Part shown: one piece after another, positions 1 to 6,544 of the stretch
How positions within the stretch are numbered: position 1 is the first letter of the stretch
Layout: every line of letters begins with the position of its first letter
Assembly: GCA_905200565.1 (NCBI GenBank)
Contig: CAJKKX010000124.1
Coordinates: 1-6,851, forward strand
Length of the DNA: 6,851 nt
Source of the DNA: an uncultured Lachnospiraceae bacterium
GTDB taxonomy: Bacteria; Bacillota_A; Clostridia; Lachnospirales; Lachnospiraceae
Direction: 5' to 3'
The notes under the pieces: model-generated
Databases searched by the model: none
The model's input: the letters and a program-made list of their open reading frames with translations, nothing else
Told to the model about the DNA's origin: nothing
Program-made: the position numbers and the translations under genes

Positions 1-44
1 GTCGAAGCACTTGCTGCTGAGACCGTGAAAACATGATTCAAGAG

Positions 45-88
45 TGCAAAAATTCCATCGTTGAAGGCGATTTTTATGGATTTTTGCA
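45..88. repeat. Inverted repeat (imperfect hairpin) upstream of glmM
   Basis: The left arm at 45-58 (TGCAAAAATTCCAT) and the right arm at 76-88 (ATGGATTTTTGCA) pair over 13 bp, with one bulged T at 53 or 54. The 17-base interior holds a second small stem, ATCG (57-60) with CGAT (68-71), which competes with the end of the long stem. The arms are AT-rich and no T-run follows the right arm, so this is not a classical intrinsic terminator. It could be a leader hairpin in the glmM transcript or one copy of a dispersed intergenic repeat. The pairing is read directly from the sequence; the role is unknown. Confidence 0.55.
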
Positions 89-92
89 TCGG

Positions 93-115
93 AACTGTGA
101 AGGTACTGAACAGTT
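93..115. repeat. Short spaced palindrome AACTGT-N11-ACAGTT
   Basis: AACTGT at 93-98 and ACAGTT at 110-115 are perfect 6-base inverted repeats separated by 11 bases, ending 30 bases before the glmM start codon. Half-sites on a 17-base centre-to-centre spacing could bind a dimeric regulator or form a weak RNA stem. I have an impression that similar AACTGT/ACAGTT pairs occur between genes in Lachnospiraceae genomes, but I cannot check that here. A six-base arm can arise by chance, so confidence that it is functional is low. Confidence 0.3.
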
Positions 116-133
116 ACGTATTTGTGAAAAAAC

Positions 134-140
134 AGGAGGA
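134..140 (+). promoter_or_regulatory. Ribosome binding site that fixes the glmM start
   Basis: AGGAGGA at 134-140 is a near-consensus Shine-Dalgarno sequence with four bases between it and the ATG at 145. The frame is open upstream to a TTG at 61, but that codon has no comparable site. The protein beginning at 145 starts with the family-typical MGKYFGTDGFRG. Both points select 145 as the start. Confidence 0.85.
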
Positions 141-144
141 TCAT

Positions 145-1488
145 ATGGGAAAATATTTTGGAACAGATGGGTTTCGCGGAGAAGCAAATGTAAATCTGAC
201 AGTAGAACACGCATTTAAGGTAGGGCGTTTTCTGGGCTGGTATTACGGAAGAGACCATAAAGCGAAAATCGTAATCGGAAAAGATACAAGAAGAAGTAGC
301 TACATGTTTGAATATTCGCTGGTGGCCGGCCTGACGGCGTCCGGGGCGGATGCTTATCTGCTTCACGTAACGACGACGCCGAGCGTTTCCTATGTGGTAC
401 GCACGGAAGGGTTTGACTGTGGAATTATGATCTCCGCCAGCCATAACCCATTTTATGACAATGGAATTAAGATCATCAACGGAATGGGATATAAACTGGA
501 AGCAGAGGTAGAGGCGAGGATTGAGGCATATCTGGACGGAGAAACAGAGGAGCTTCCGCTGGCTGTAAAGGAAAACATCGGGCGGACGGTAGACTTCGTG
601 GCGGGCAGAAACCGTTACATTGGTTATCTGATCTCTCTGGCTACCAGATCTTTTAAAAATATGAAAATCGGGCTGGACTGTTCCAACGGAAGCGCTTCCG
701 CTATCGCTAAGAGTGTTTTCGATGCGCTGGGAGCCAGAACCTATGTCATTCATAATGAGCCGAATGGAACGAATATTAACGAGGGATGCGGTTCCACACA
801 CATTGAGGTATTGCAGAAGTTTGTGCGGGACAACGGGCTGAATGTGGGATTTGCTTACGATGGGGATGCAGACCGCTGTATTGCAGTCGATGAGAACGGA
901 AATGTGGCAGACGGGGACCGGATTCTCTATGTGTGCGGAAAGTATTTAAAAGAAGAGGGCAGACTGGATCATGACACAATCGTCACGACTGTGATGTCAA
1001 ATTTGGGCCTTTACAAAGCATGTGATAAAGCAGGTATCCGGTATGAAAAAACGGCGGTGGGAGATAAATATGTATATGAGAATATGGTAACGAATGGCCA
1101 CTGCCTGGGCGGTGAGCAGTCCGGCCATATTATTTTCAGCAAACATGCTACTACGGGAGACGGGATACTGACCTCCTTAATGGTGATGGAAGTCATGCTG
1201 GAGAAAAAGCAGAGCCTGGCGACGCTTACCTCTCCGGTGCGGATTTATCCGCAGCTTCTGCAAAATGTCCGCGTGGAGGATAAAAAGGCGGCAAGGGAAA
1301 ATCCGGCGGTTCTTCAGGCTGTGGACGCCGTGGCGGAAGCGCTGGGTGATGAGGGCCGCATTCTTGTGAGGGAGAGCGGTACCGAACCGGTGATCCGTGT
1401 CATGGTAGAGGCGGCGGACGACGCCCTCTGCGAGAAGTATGTGTCACAGGTCGTAGAGGTCATGAAGGAGCAGAAACTGACGGTTTAA
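145..1488 (+). CDS. glmM: Phosphoglucosamine mutase
   Basis: This 447-residue cytoplasmic enzyme of the alpha-D-phosphohexomutase family interconverts glucosamine 6-phosphate and glucosamine 1-phosphate, the step that feeds UDP-GlcNAc, peptidoglycan and other amino sugars. All four family signatures are visible in order. The N-terminal GTDGFRG is followed by the active-site loop ISASHNP, in which Ser99 is the residue expected to carry the phosphate. The metal loop DGDADR has Asp239, Asp241 and Asp243. The sugar-recognition loop is GGEQSGH (residues 322-328). The C-terminal phosphate-binding loop is RESGTEP (409-415). The ISASHNP form and the GGEQSGH loop favour GlmM over phosphomannomutase or phosphoglucomutase. 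Length is normal for the family (about 445). In many Bacillota glmM follows the cyclic-di-AMP genes cdaA and cdaR, but the window begins too late to see them. The start at 145 is chosen over an in-frame TTG at 61 on the ribosome binding site and homology. Confidence 0.96.
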   Translation: MGKYFGTDGFRGEANVNLTVEHAFKVGRFLGWYYGRDHKAKIVIGKDTRRSSYMFEYSLVAGLTASGADAYLLHVTTTPSVSYVVRTEGFDCGIMISASHNPFYDNGIKIINGMGYKLEAEVEARIEAYLDGETEELPLAVKENIGRTVDFVAGRNRYIGYLISLATRSFKNMKIGLDCSNGSASAIAKSVFDALGARTYVIHNEPNGTNINEGCGSTHIEVLQKFVRDNGLNVGFAYDGDADRCIAVDENGNVADGDRILYVCGKYLKEEGRLDHDTIVTTVMSNLGLYKACDKAGIRYEKTAVGDKYVYENMVTNGHCLGGEQSGHIIFSKHATTGDGILTSLMVMEVMLEKKQSLATLTSPVRIYPQLLQNVRVEDKKAARENPAVLQAVDAVAEALGDEGRILVRESGTEPVIRVMVEAADDALCEKYVSQVVEVMKEQKLTV

Positions 1489-1583
1489 AAGGATTCCGGT
1501 AAGGGAGTATCCAGGGGTTTTCTTTGACGGGAAAGCAGCAGGGAAGCGTGTGTTCGAAAAGACAGCCGCTGGATAGCGCTCAT

Positions 1584-1612
1584 TTGTATTGCATGGCAGA
1601 AAATCATAAGAT
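1584..1612 (+). promoter_or_regulatory. Weak candidate sigma-A-type promoter before the DUF2156 gene
   Basis: TTGTAT (1584-1589) and TAAGAT (1607-1612) are separated by 17 bases, the preferred spacing. They match the -35 and -10 consensus at 3 and 4 of 6 positions. The site sits about 30 bases ahead of the DUF2156 start codon, in a 154-base gap where a promoter for the downstream genes would be expected. The rest of the gap (1489-1583) shows no convincing terminator hairpin with a T-run, so read-through from glmM is also possible. Confidence 0.3.
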
Positions 1613-1642
1613 ACAGACATACAATAGGAGAAAAAGGAGATT

Positions 1643-2542
1643 ATGATTGAATTTAAAAGACCGGAGCTGGAGGATAAGGAGCAGATTGAAAGCTATCTGC
1701 ATAAGCAGAATTCCCGAAGCTGTGAGCTTACATTTGCAAACACTTATCTCTGGTCCAGACATTATGGCGTAGAGTTCGCTATTATGGAAGATATGCTGAT
1801 CTATAAATCAAAAGAGAAAGAACCGGGATTTACTTTTCCGCTGGGGGAGGAAAAAAATGTAAAGCGCGCGATGGAGGCGATTGACGCATGGTGCGAAGAG
1901 CAGGGGCTTAAGTATCATTACCATCTGGTGACGAAAGAGCAGTTTGCCATGATGGACAGGCTGTATCCCGGCGCATTTGAAATCGAGTATGACAGGGATG
2001 CGGCTGATTATGTATATGAAAGAGAGAAACTGGCGAATCTTTCAGGAAAAAAGTATCACGGAAAGAAAAACCATGTGAATAAATTCAAAAGAATGTATCC
2101 GGACTGGAGCTATGAGCCAATCACAGAAGAAAATAAGGAAGAATGCTTTCAGATGGCTTTACAGTGGAGAAAAGAGAATGGATGTGAGGAGGATCAGGAG
2201 AAAGCGGCCGAGCTTTGCGTGGCGCTGAATTATCTGCGGCTGTTTGACGAGCTTGGGATGCGCGGCGGCCTGCTCCGCGCCGGGGGCCGTGTCGTGGCGT
2301 TTTCCATCGGGGAGCCGGTGAATGAAGATACCGTGGTGGTGCATATTGAGAAGGCATTTTCTGACGTGCCGGGGGCTTACACGATGATAAACCAGCAGTT
2401 TGTGCTTCATGAGACGGAGGGATTTACCTATGTGAACCGGGAGGAGGACACAGGCGCCGAAGGACTTCGGCAGGCGAAGCTTTCTTACCATCCGGTTTTT
2501 CTGATCGAGAAAGGAATCGCAAGATGGAAAGGGGACAGATAA
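1643..2542 (+). CDS. Soluble DUF2156 protein, MprF C-terminal-domain-like (GNAT fold)
   Basis: The 299-residue product looks like a DUF2156 protein, the family that includes the catalytic domain of phosphatidylglycerol lysyltransferase (MprF). Visible landmarks are YDRDAADYVY from residue 116, the basic stretch KKNHVNKFKR (141-150), a GNAT-like strand-turn-strand AGGRVVAFSIGE (213-224), and the C-terminal YVNREEDTGAEGLRQAK (263-279). In MprF this fold moves an amino acid from aminoacyl-tRNA to a lipid. Here there is no transmembrane segment or signal peptide, so the protein is probably cytoplasmic and its acceptor need not be a lipid. Donor and acceptor cannot be read from the sequence. The start has an AAGGAGA site at 1634-1640. 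The stop lies one base before the next gene's ATG, so the two are almost surely co-transcribed. The family call is confident; the biochemical role is inferred and open. Confidence 0.82.
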   Translation: MIEFKRPELEDKEQIESYLHKQNSRSCELTFANTYLWSRHYGVEFAIMEDMLIYKSKEKEPGFTFPLGEEKNVKRAMEAIDAWCEEQGLKYHYHLVTKEQFAMMDRLYPGAFEIEYDRDAADYVYEREKLANLSGKKYHGKKNHVNKFKRMYPDWSYEPITEENKEECFQMALQWRKENGCEEDQEKAAELCVALNYLRLFDELGMRGGLLRAGGRVVAFSIGEPVNEDTVVVHIEKAFSDVPGAYTMINQQFVLHETEGFTYVNREEDTGAEGLRQAKLSYHPVFLIEKGIARWKGDR

Positions 2543-2543
2543 G

Positions 2544-3743
2544 ATGATTTCAGAAAAAATGACAGCGTATGTGGAGGGAAGTTCGGCAATCCGGGCGATG
2601 TTCGAGGAGGGAAAAAGACTTGCTTCTGTCTACGGGGCGGAAAATGTCTATGATTTCAGCCTGGGCAATCCGAATGTCCCGGCGCCAAAGGAAGTAAAGG
2701 AGGCAATTTATCAGATTCTGGAGGAGGAAGATTCCGTATTTGTCCACGGGTATATGGAGAATCCAGGCTATGAGGATGTGCGCGCGGCGATTGCGGATTC
2801 CCTGAACCAGCGTTTCGGGACGGCATTCCACATGGAAAATATCGTGATGACGACAGGAGCCGCAGGAGGAATGAACGTCATTATGAAAACGCTTCTGAAT
2901 CCGGGAGATGAAGTCGTGACGTTTGCTCCTTATTTTGGTGAGTATCGTGCTTATGTGACGAATTATGACGGAGTGCTGGTGGCAGTACCGCCGAACACGG
3001 CGAACTTTCAGCCGGATCTGAAAGCTTTTGAGGAGCGGATCACGCCGAGGACGAAAGCGGTGATTGTGAATACGCCGAATAACCCGACCGGGGTCATTTA
3101 CGCAGAGGAGACGATCATAGGACTGGCGGATATTCTCAGGAAAAAGCAGCAGGAATATGGCGCCAGTATTTATCTGATTTCCGACGAGCCGTACCGTGAG
3201 CTGGTATATGACGGAAACGAGGCGCCTTATCTGACGAAATATTATGAGAATACCATTGTCGGGTATTCCTTCAGTAAATCCTTATCTCTTCCGGGAGAGC
3301 GGATCGGATACCTGGTACTGCCGGATGAACTGGACGATGGCGAAAATGTCCGCGCCGCAGCAAGCGTGGCGACGAGAATCCTGGGATATGTCAATGCGCC
3401 GTCTCTGTTTCAGCGGGTCATTATGCACTGTCTGGACGCCAGGGTGGATGTGGAATATTATGACAGAAACCGGGAACTGCTGTACGAGGGCTTAAAGAAG
3501 CTGGGACTGACCTGTATCAAACCGCAGGGAGCGTTTTATCTCTTTGTAAAATCGCCTCTGGAGGATGAGAAGGAGTTCTGCGAGGCGGCAAAGAAGTATC
3601 ACCTCCTGCTGGTGCCGGGCAGTTCCTTTGCCTGTCCGGGATATGTGCGTCTGGCGTATTGTGTGTCCTATGAGATGATTCAAAAAGCGCTGCCGCATTT
3701 TGCAAGGCTGATGAAAGAGCTTGGCGGGGAGGAGACAGAATGA
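2544..3743 (+). CDS. Class I/II pyridoxal-phosphate-dependent aminotransferase (fold type I)
   Basis: This 399-residue protein carries the full aspartate-aminotransferase-type active site. NTPNNPTG (176-183) places Asn180 at the PLP 3'-hydroxyl. ISDEPY places Asp214 at the pyridine nitrogen, with Tyr217 nearby. SFSKSLSLPGERIGY contains Lys245, the expected Schiff-base lysine. Arg369 in YVRLAY is the expected substrate alpha-carboxylate ligand. Length is typical of the family (about 390-400). It should move an amino group between an amino acid and a 2-oxo acid in the cytoplasm. Whether the substrate is aspartate, alanine, an aromatic amino acid or something else cannot be read from the sequence, so no gene symbol is given. 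AAAGGGG at 2528-2534, inside the end of the preceding gene, is the likely ribosome binding site. Its stop overlaps the start of the next aminotransferase gene by four bases, implying translational coupling. Confidence 0.92.
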   Translation: MISEKMTAYVEGSSAIRAMFEEGKRLASVYGAENVYDFSLGNPNVPAPKEVKEAIYQILEEEDSVFVHGYMENPGYEDVRAAIADSLNQRFGTAFHMENIVMTTGAAGGMNVIMKTLLNPGDEVVTFAPYFGEYRAYVTNYDGVLVAVPPNTANFQPDLKAFEERITPRTKAVIVNTPNNPTGVIYAEETIIGLADILRKKQQEYGASIYLISDEPYRELVYDGNEAPYLTKYYENTIVGYSFSKSLSLPGERIGYLVLPDELDDGENVRAAASVATRILGYVNAPSLFQRVIMHCLDARVDVEYYDRNRELLYEGLKKLGLTCIKPQGAFYLFVKSPLEDEKEFCEAAKKYHLLLVPGSSFACPGYVRLAYCVSYEMIQKALPHFARLMKELGGEETE

Positions 3744-4807
3744 GAAGCTGGGAGAAAAATATACGAAAGGTGATTCCCTATGTGCCGGGAGAACAGCCGA
3801 AGCAGATGGGAATCATCAAGTTAAATACAAATGAAAATCCTTATCCGCCTGCGCCCGGTGTGGCGAAGGCTTTAAGAGAGCTGGATGCGGACAGCTTAAG
3901 GCGCTATCCAGACCCTTCCTGCGGCGCTCTGGTCGAGGAGCTTGCCGGATATTATCATCTGGAGCCGGAACAGGTTTTTGTGGGGGTCGGCTCGGATGAT
4001 GTGCTGGCGATGTGCTTTTTGACGTTTTTTCATTCCGAAAGGCCGGTTTTCTTTCCGGATATTACATATTCCTTTTATGATGTATGGGCGGACGTGTTCC
4101 GGATACCGTATGAATGCCAGCCGCTGAACGCAGATTTTGAGATTGTAAAGGAAGATTACTACAGGCCAAACGGAGGCGTGATCTTTCCGAATCCGAACGC
4201 CCCGACGGGCATGTGCCAGAGTCTGGAGGATGTGGAGGATATTATCTCGCACAATCAGGATGCGGTCGTGATCGTGGATGAAGCTTATATTGATTTTGGC
4301 GGAAGATCGGCGTTGGAACTAATCAATCAATATGATAATCTTCTGGTGGTGCAGACCTTTTCCAAATCCCGTTCCCTGGCGGGAATGCGGGTAGGATACG
4401 CAATGGGAAATAAGACGCTCATCAAATATCTGAATGATGTAAAATATTCCTTTAATTCGTACACGATGAATGCGCCGACGCTGGCGGCAGCGGTGGAGGC
4501 CGTAAAGGACAAAGCGTACTTTGAGGAAACCACGGGGAAAATTACTGCGACCAGAGAAAGGGTGAAGAAGAAGTTAAAGGAGCTGGGATTCCGGTTTCAG
4601 GATTCCAGGGCAAATTTTCTGTTTATGACACATCCAAACATTGCCGCCAGGGAGCTTTTTGAGGCTTTGAAGATCAAGAAGATTTATGTCCGGTATTTTA
4701 ACAAACCGAGGATTGACAATTATTTAAGGGTATCCATCGGAACCGATGAAGAGATGGACTGCCTGATTCATTTTCTGGAGAAATATATAAAAAGGCAGGA
4801 AATGTAG
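3740..4807 (+). CDS. hisC: HisC-like histidinol-phosphate aminotransferase (fold type I PLP enzyme)
   Basis: The 355-residue length and N-terminal IKLNTNENPYPP are typical of histidinol-phosphate aminotransferase, which converts imidazole acetol phosphate plus glutamate to histidinol phosphate in histidine synthesis. Active-site residues are intact: NPNAPTG (151-157) with Asn153, VDEAYIDF with Asp180 and Tyr183, FSKSRSLAGMRVGYA with the PLP lysine Lys209, and Arg330 in NYLRVSIGT near the C terminus. No other histidine gene is nearby. The gene starts inside the stop codon of another aminotransferase (ATGA at 3740-3743), with a strong GGGGAGGAG site at 3726-3734. HisC-like enzymes outside a his operon often also, or instead, act on aromatic amino acids, and the related CobD decarboxylase shares this fold. 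The subfamily assignment is therefore confident, while the in vivo substrate is less sure. Confidence 0.85.
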   Translation: MRSWEKNIRKVIPYVPGEQPKQMGIIKLNTNENPYPPAPGVAKALRELDADSLRRYPDPSCGALVEELAGYYHLEPEQVFVGVGSDDVLAMCFLTFFHSERPVFFPDITYSFYDVWADVFRIPYECQPLNADFEIVKEDYYRPNGGVIFPNPNAPTGMCQSLEDVEDIISHNQDAVVIVDEAYIDFGGRSALELINQYDNLLVVQTFSKSRSLAGMRVGYAMGNKTLIKYLNDVKYSFNSYTMNAPTLAAAVEAVKDKAYFEETTGKITATRERVKKKLKELGFRFQDSRANFLFMTHPNIAARELFEALKIKKIYVRYFNKPRIDNYLRVSIGTDEEMDCLIHFLEKYIKRQEM

Positions 4808-4851
4808 TTTCGGATAAGAGATAAATTTGCAGTACAGTGAGGATTTGCGTG

Positions 4852-5631
4852 ATGGAAAATGATTATGAATCTGGCGTCTATGAGTCATTCGCTTCTGTTT
4901 ATGATACGTTCATGGATAATGTACCTTATGAAGCGTGGAGCGTATATGTCACGGGACTTTTGAAAAAACATGGCATAAAGGAAGGGCTTGTCCTTGACCT
5001 GGGGTGCGGTACGGGAAGCCTTACGGAGCTTTTGGCCGGCGAGGGATATGATATGATTGGCGTGGACGTCTCGGAGGACATGCTGGAGATTGCACAGGAA
5101 AAGAAAAGAAACTCCGGCCATGACATTCTCTATCTGCTTCAGGATATGCGGGAATTCGAGCTTTATGGCACCGTGCGGGCAGTGGTGAGTATTTGTGACG
5201 CCATGAACTATATTCTGACGGAAGAAGAACTGCGGCAGGTGTTTTGTCTGGTGAACAATTATCTGGACCCCGGCGGGATTTTCGTCTTTGATCTGAACAC
5301 GGATTATAAATACAGGGAGCTTTTGGGAGATACGACCATTGCCGAAAGCCGGGAGGAATGCAGTTTTATCTGGGAAAATACCTGGTATGAGGAGGAGCAG
5401 GTCAATGAATATGACCTGACAATTTTTAAAAAAGAGAAAAATGGACTGTTTCGGAGGTATACGGAAACACATTTTCAGAAAACCTATGGGATAGATACGG
5501 TAAAGAGACTGTTGACGGAGGCGGGAATGGAGTTTGTGGCGGTCTACGATGCGTTTACCGAGGAAGCACCGGGAGCGGATAGCGAGAGACTTTATTTCAT
5601 TGCCAGAGAGAAAGGAAAGAAAGAGATATGA
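4852..5631 (+). CDS. Class I SAM-dependent methyltransferase
   Basis: The 259-residue product has a Rossmann-type methyltransferase domain. Motif I is VLDLGCGTGS (residues 47-56), the SAM-binding glycine loop. Asp72 in GVDVSEDML is the acidic residue expected to hold the SAM ribose. QDMREFEL and the later LDPGGIFVFDLNT match the motif II/III regions. The N-terminal YESFASVYDTFMDNVPYEAW resembles a group of small Bacillota methyltransferases (YqeM-like) whose substrates are mostly unknown. The C-terminal part, after about residue 160, is probably the substrate-covering region. The ATG at 4852 is chosen because GAGGA at 4839-4843 lies eight bases ahead of it. Upstream in-frame GTG codons at 4837 and 4849 overlap or crowd that site. 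The stop overlaps the hslO start by four bases. Target (small molecule, RNA or protein) is not predictable here. Confidence 0.88.
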   Translation: MENDYESGVYESFASVYDTFMDNVPYEAWSVYVTGLLKKHGIKEGLVLDLGCGTGSLTELLAGEGYDMIGVDVSEDMLEIAQEKKRNSGHDILYLLQDMREFELYGTVRAVVSICDAMNYILTEEELRQVFCLVNNYLDPGGIFVFDLNTDYKYRELLGDTTIAESREECSFIWENTWYEEEQVNEYDLTIFKKEKNGLFRRYTETHFQKTYGIDTVKRLLTEAGMEFVAVYDAFTEEAPGADSERLYFIAREKGKKEI

Positions 5632-6509
5632 CAGACTATATTGTTCGGGCGACTGCGGCGGACAGCCAGATTCGGGCTTTTGCGGCGACGACCAGGGAGA
5701 CGGTGGAAGCTGCGCGGGCGGCGCATAATACAAGCCCTGTGGCAACTGCGGCTCTGGGAAGGCTTCTGACTGCCGGGGCCATGATGGGAGTCATGATGAA
5801 AGGGGAGAAGGACATCCTGACGTTGCAGGTGCAGGGAAGAGGCCCGGTCGGAGGAATCACGGTGACGGCGGACAGCCAGGGAAATGTGAAGGGATACGTG
5901 AATCATCCGGACGTCATCCTGCATGCGAACGAAAAAGGAAAACTGGATGTGGCGAAAGCCGTGGGAGGGGGAATGCTCCGTGTCATTAAGGACATGGGGC
6001 TGAAAGAACCATATGTAGGGCAGACCGTGCTCCAGACGGGCGAGATCGCAGAAGATCTGACCTATTATTTTGCCACTTCTGAGCAGGTGCCGTCCTCTGT
6101 CGGTCTGGGAGTTCTCATGGAACATAATAATACAGTCAAACAGGCGGGAGGCTTTATCCTTCAGCTTATGCCGTTTACGGATGAGAAGATCATTGACGCA
6201 CTGGAGAAAAAGCTGGCGGAGATTACTTCGGTCACGTCTATGCTGGATGCGGGGATGTCGCCGGAGCAGATTCTGGAGCAGATTTTAGGCGATTTCGGAC
6301 TGGAAATCAAGGATACAATGCCCACACGGTTTTTCTGTAATTGCAGCCGGGGGAGAGTGGAGAAGGCGCTGATCAGCATCGGGCAGCAGGAGCTGAAAAA
6401 GATGATTGCGGATGGAAAGCCGGTAAATTTGAATTGTCATTTCTGCAATTCGGATTATGAATTCGGGGCGGAGGATTTGAAGCGGATTTTAAAGCAGAGC
6501 AGATCGTGA
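5628..6509 (+). CDS. hslO: Redox-regulated holdase chaperone Hsp33
   Basis: This 293-residue cytoplasmic protein is a full-length Hsp33, a chaperone that is inactive when reduced and zinc-bound and becomes an ATP-independent holdase when its cysteines form disulfides under oxidative and unfolding stress. The N-terminal substrate-binding domain is recognisable by TSPVATAALGRLLTAGAMMG and QGRGPVGGI. The C-terminal redox switch has the complete zinc set: Cys237 and Cys239 in FFCNCS (CxC), then Cys270 and Cys273 in NCHFCN (CxxC). All four ligands are present, so the protein should be redox-competent. Length equals the family norm of about 290. The ATG at 5628 sits in an ATGA overlap with the methyltransferase stop, with AAAGGAAAG at 5611-5619 as likely ribosome binding site, so translation is probably coupled. 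In an anaerobe this fits a defence against oxygen or hypochlorite exposure. Confidence 0.97.
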   Translation: MTDYIVRATAADSQIRAFAATTRETVEAARAAHNTSPVATAALGRLLTAGAMMGVMMKGEKDILTLQVQGRGPVGGITVTADSQGNVKGYVNHPDVILHANEKGKLDVAKAVGGGMLRVIKDMGLKEPYVGQTVLQTGEIAEDLTYYFATSEQVPSSVGLGVLMEHNNTVKQAGGFILQLMPFTDEKIIDALEKKLAEITSVTSMLDAGMSPEQILEQILGDFGLEIKDTMPTRFFCNCSRGRVEKALISIGQQELKKMIADGKPVNLNCHFCNSDYEFGAEDLKRILKQSRS

Positions 6510-6544
6510 TTTGACGCATAGAAAAGAACTCGGAGGAATGGGAG

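Noticed and set aside
1..36. Open frame ending in TGA at 34-36 that could be the last 11 codons of an upstream gene (VEALAAETVKT).
   Set aside because: Eleven residues are too few to recognise a family. The other two frames also stop within the first 28 bases, so this could equally be intergenic sequence.
61..144. In-frame 28-codon N-terminal extension of GlmM from a TTG codon.
   Set aside because: It runs through the inverted repeats, has no ribosome binding site, and the family N terminus begins exactly at the ATG at 145.
1593..1646. 17-codon basic leader ORF (MAENHKIQTYNRRKRRL) whose stop overlaps the DUF2156 start in an ATGA arrangement.
   Set aside because: There is no ribosome binding site before its ATG. 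The basic tail is simply the downstream gene's purine-rich Shine-Dalgarno region read in another frame.
2260..2280. GC-rich hairpin GCGCGG with CCGCGC, 9-base loop, inside the DUF2156 gene.
   Set aside because: It encodes a normal Gly/Arg-rich turn of the GNAT-like core (RGGLLRAGGR); nothing around it suggests regulation or termination.
4885..5745. Long minus-strand open frame of 286 codons opposite the methyltransferase.
   Set aside because: It has no family resemblance, is rich in residues typical of antisense translation, spans the well-supported methyltransferase and the hslO start, and has no sensible context.
5592..6125. Minus-strand open frame of 177 codons opposite hslO.
   Set aside because: It is a shadow of hslO, with Ser/Arg/His-rich low-information translation and no supporting start signal.
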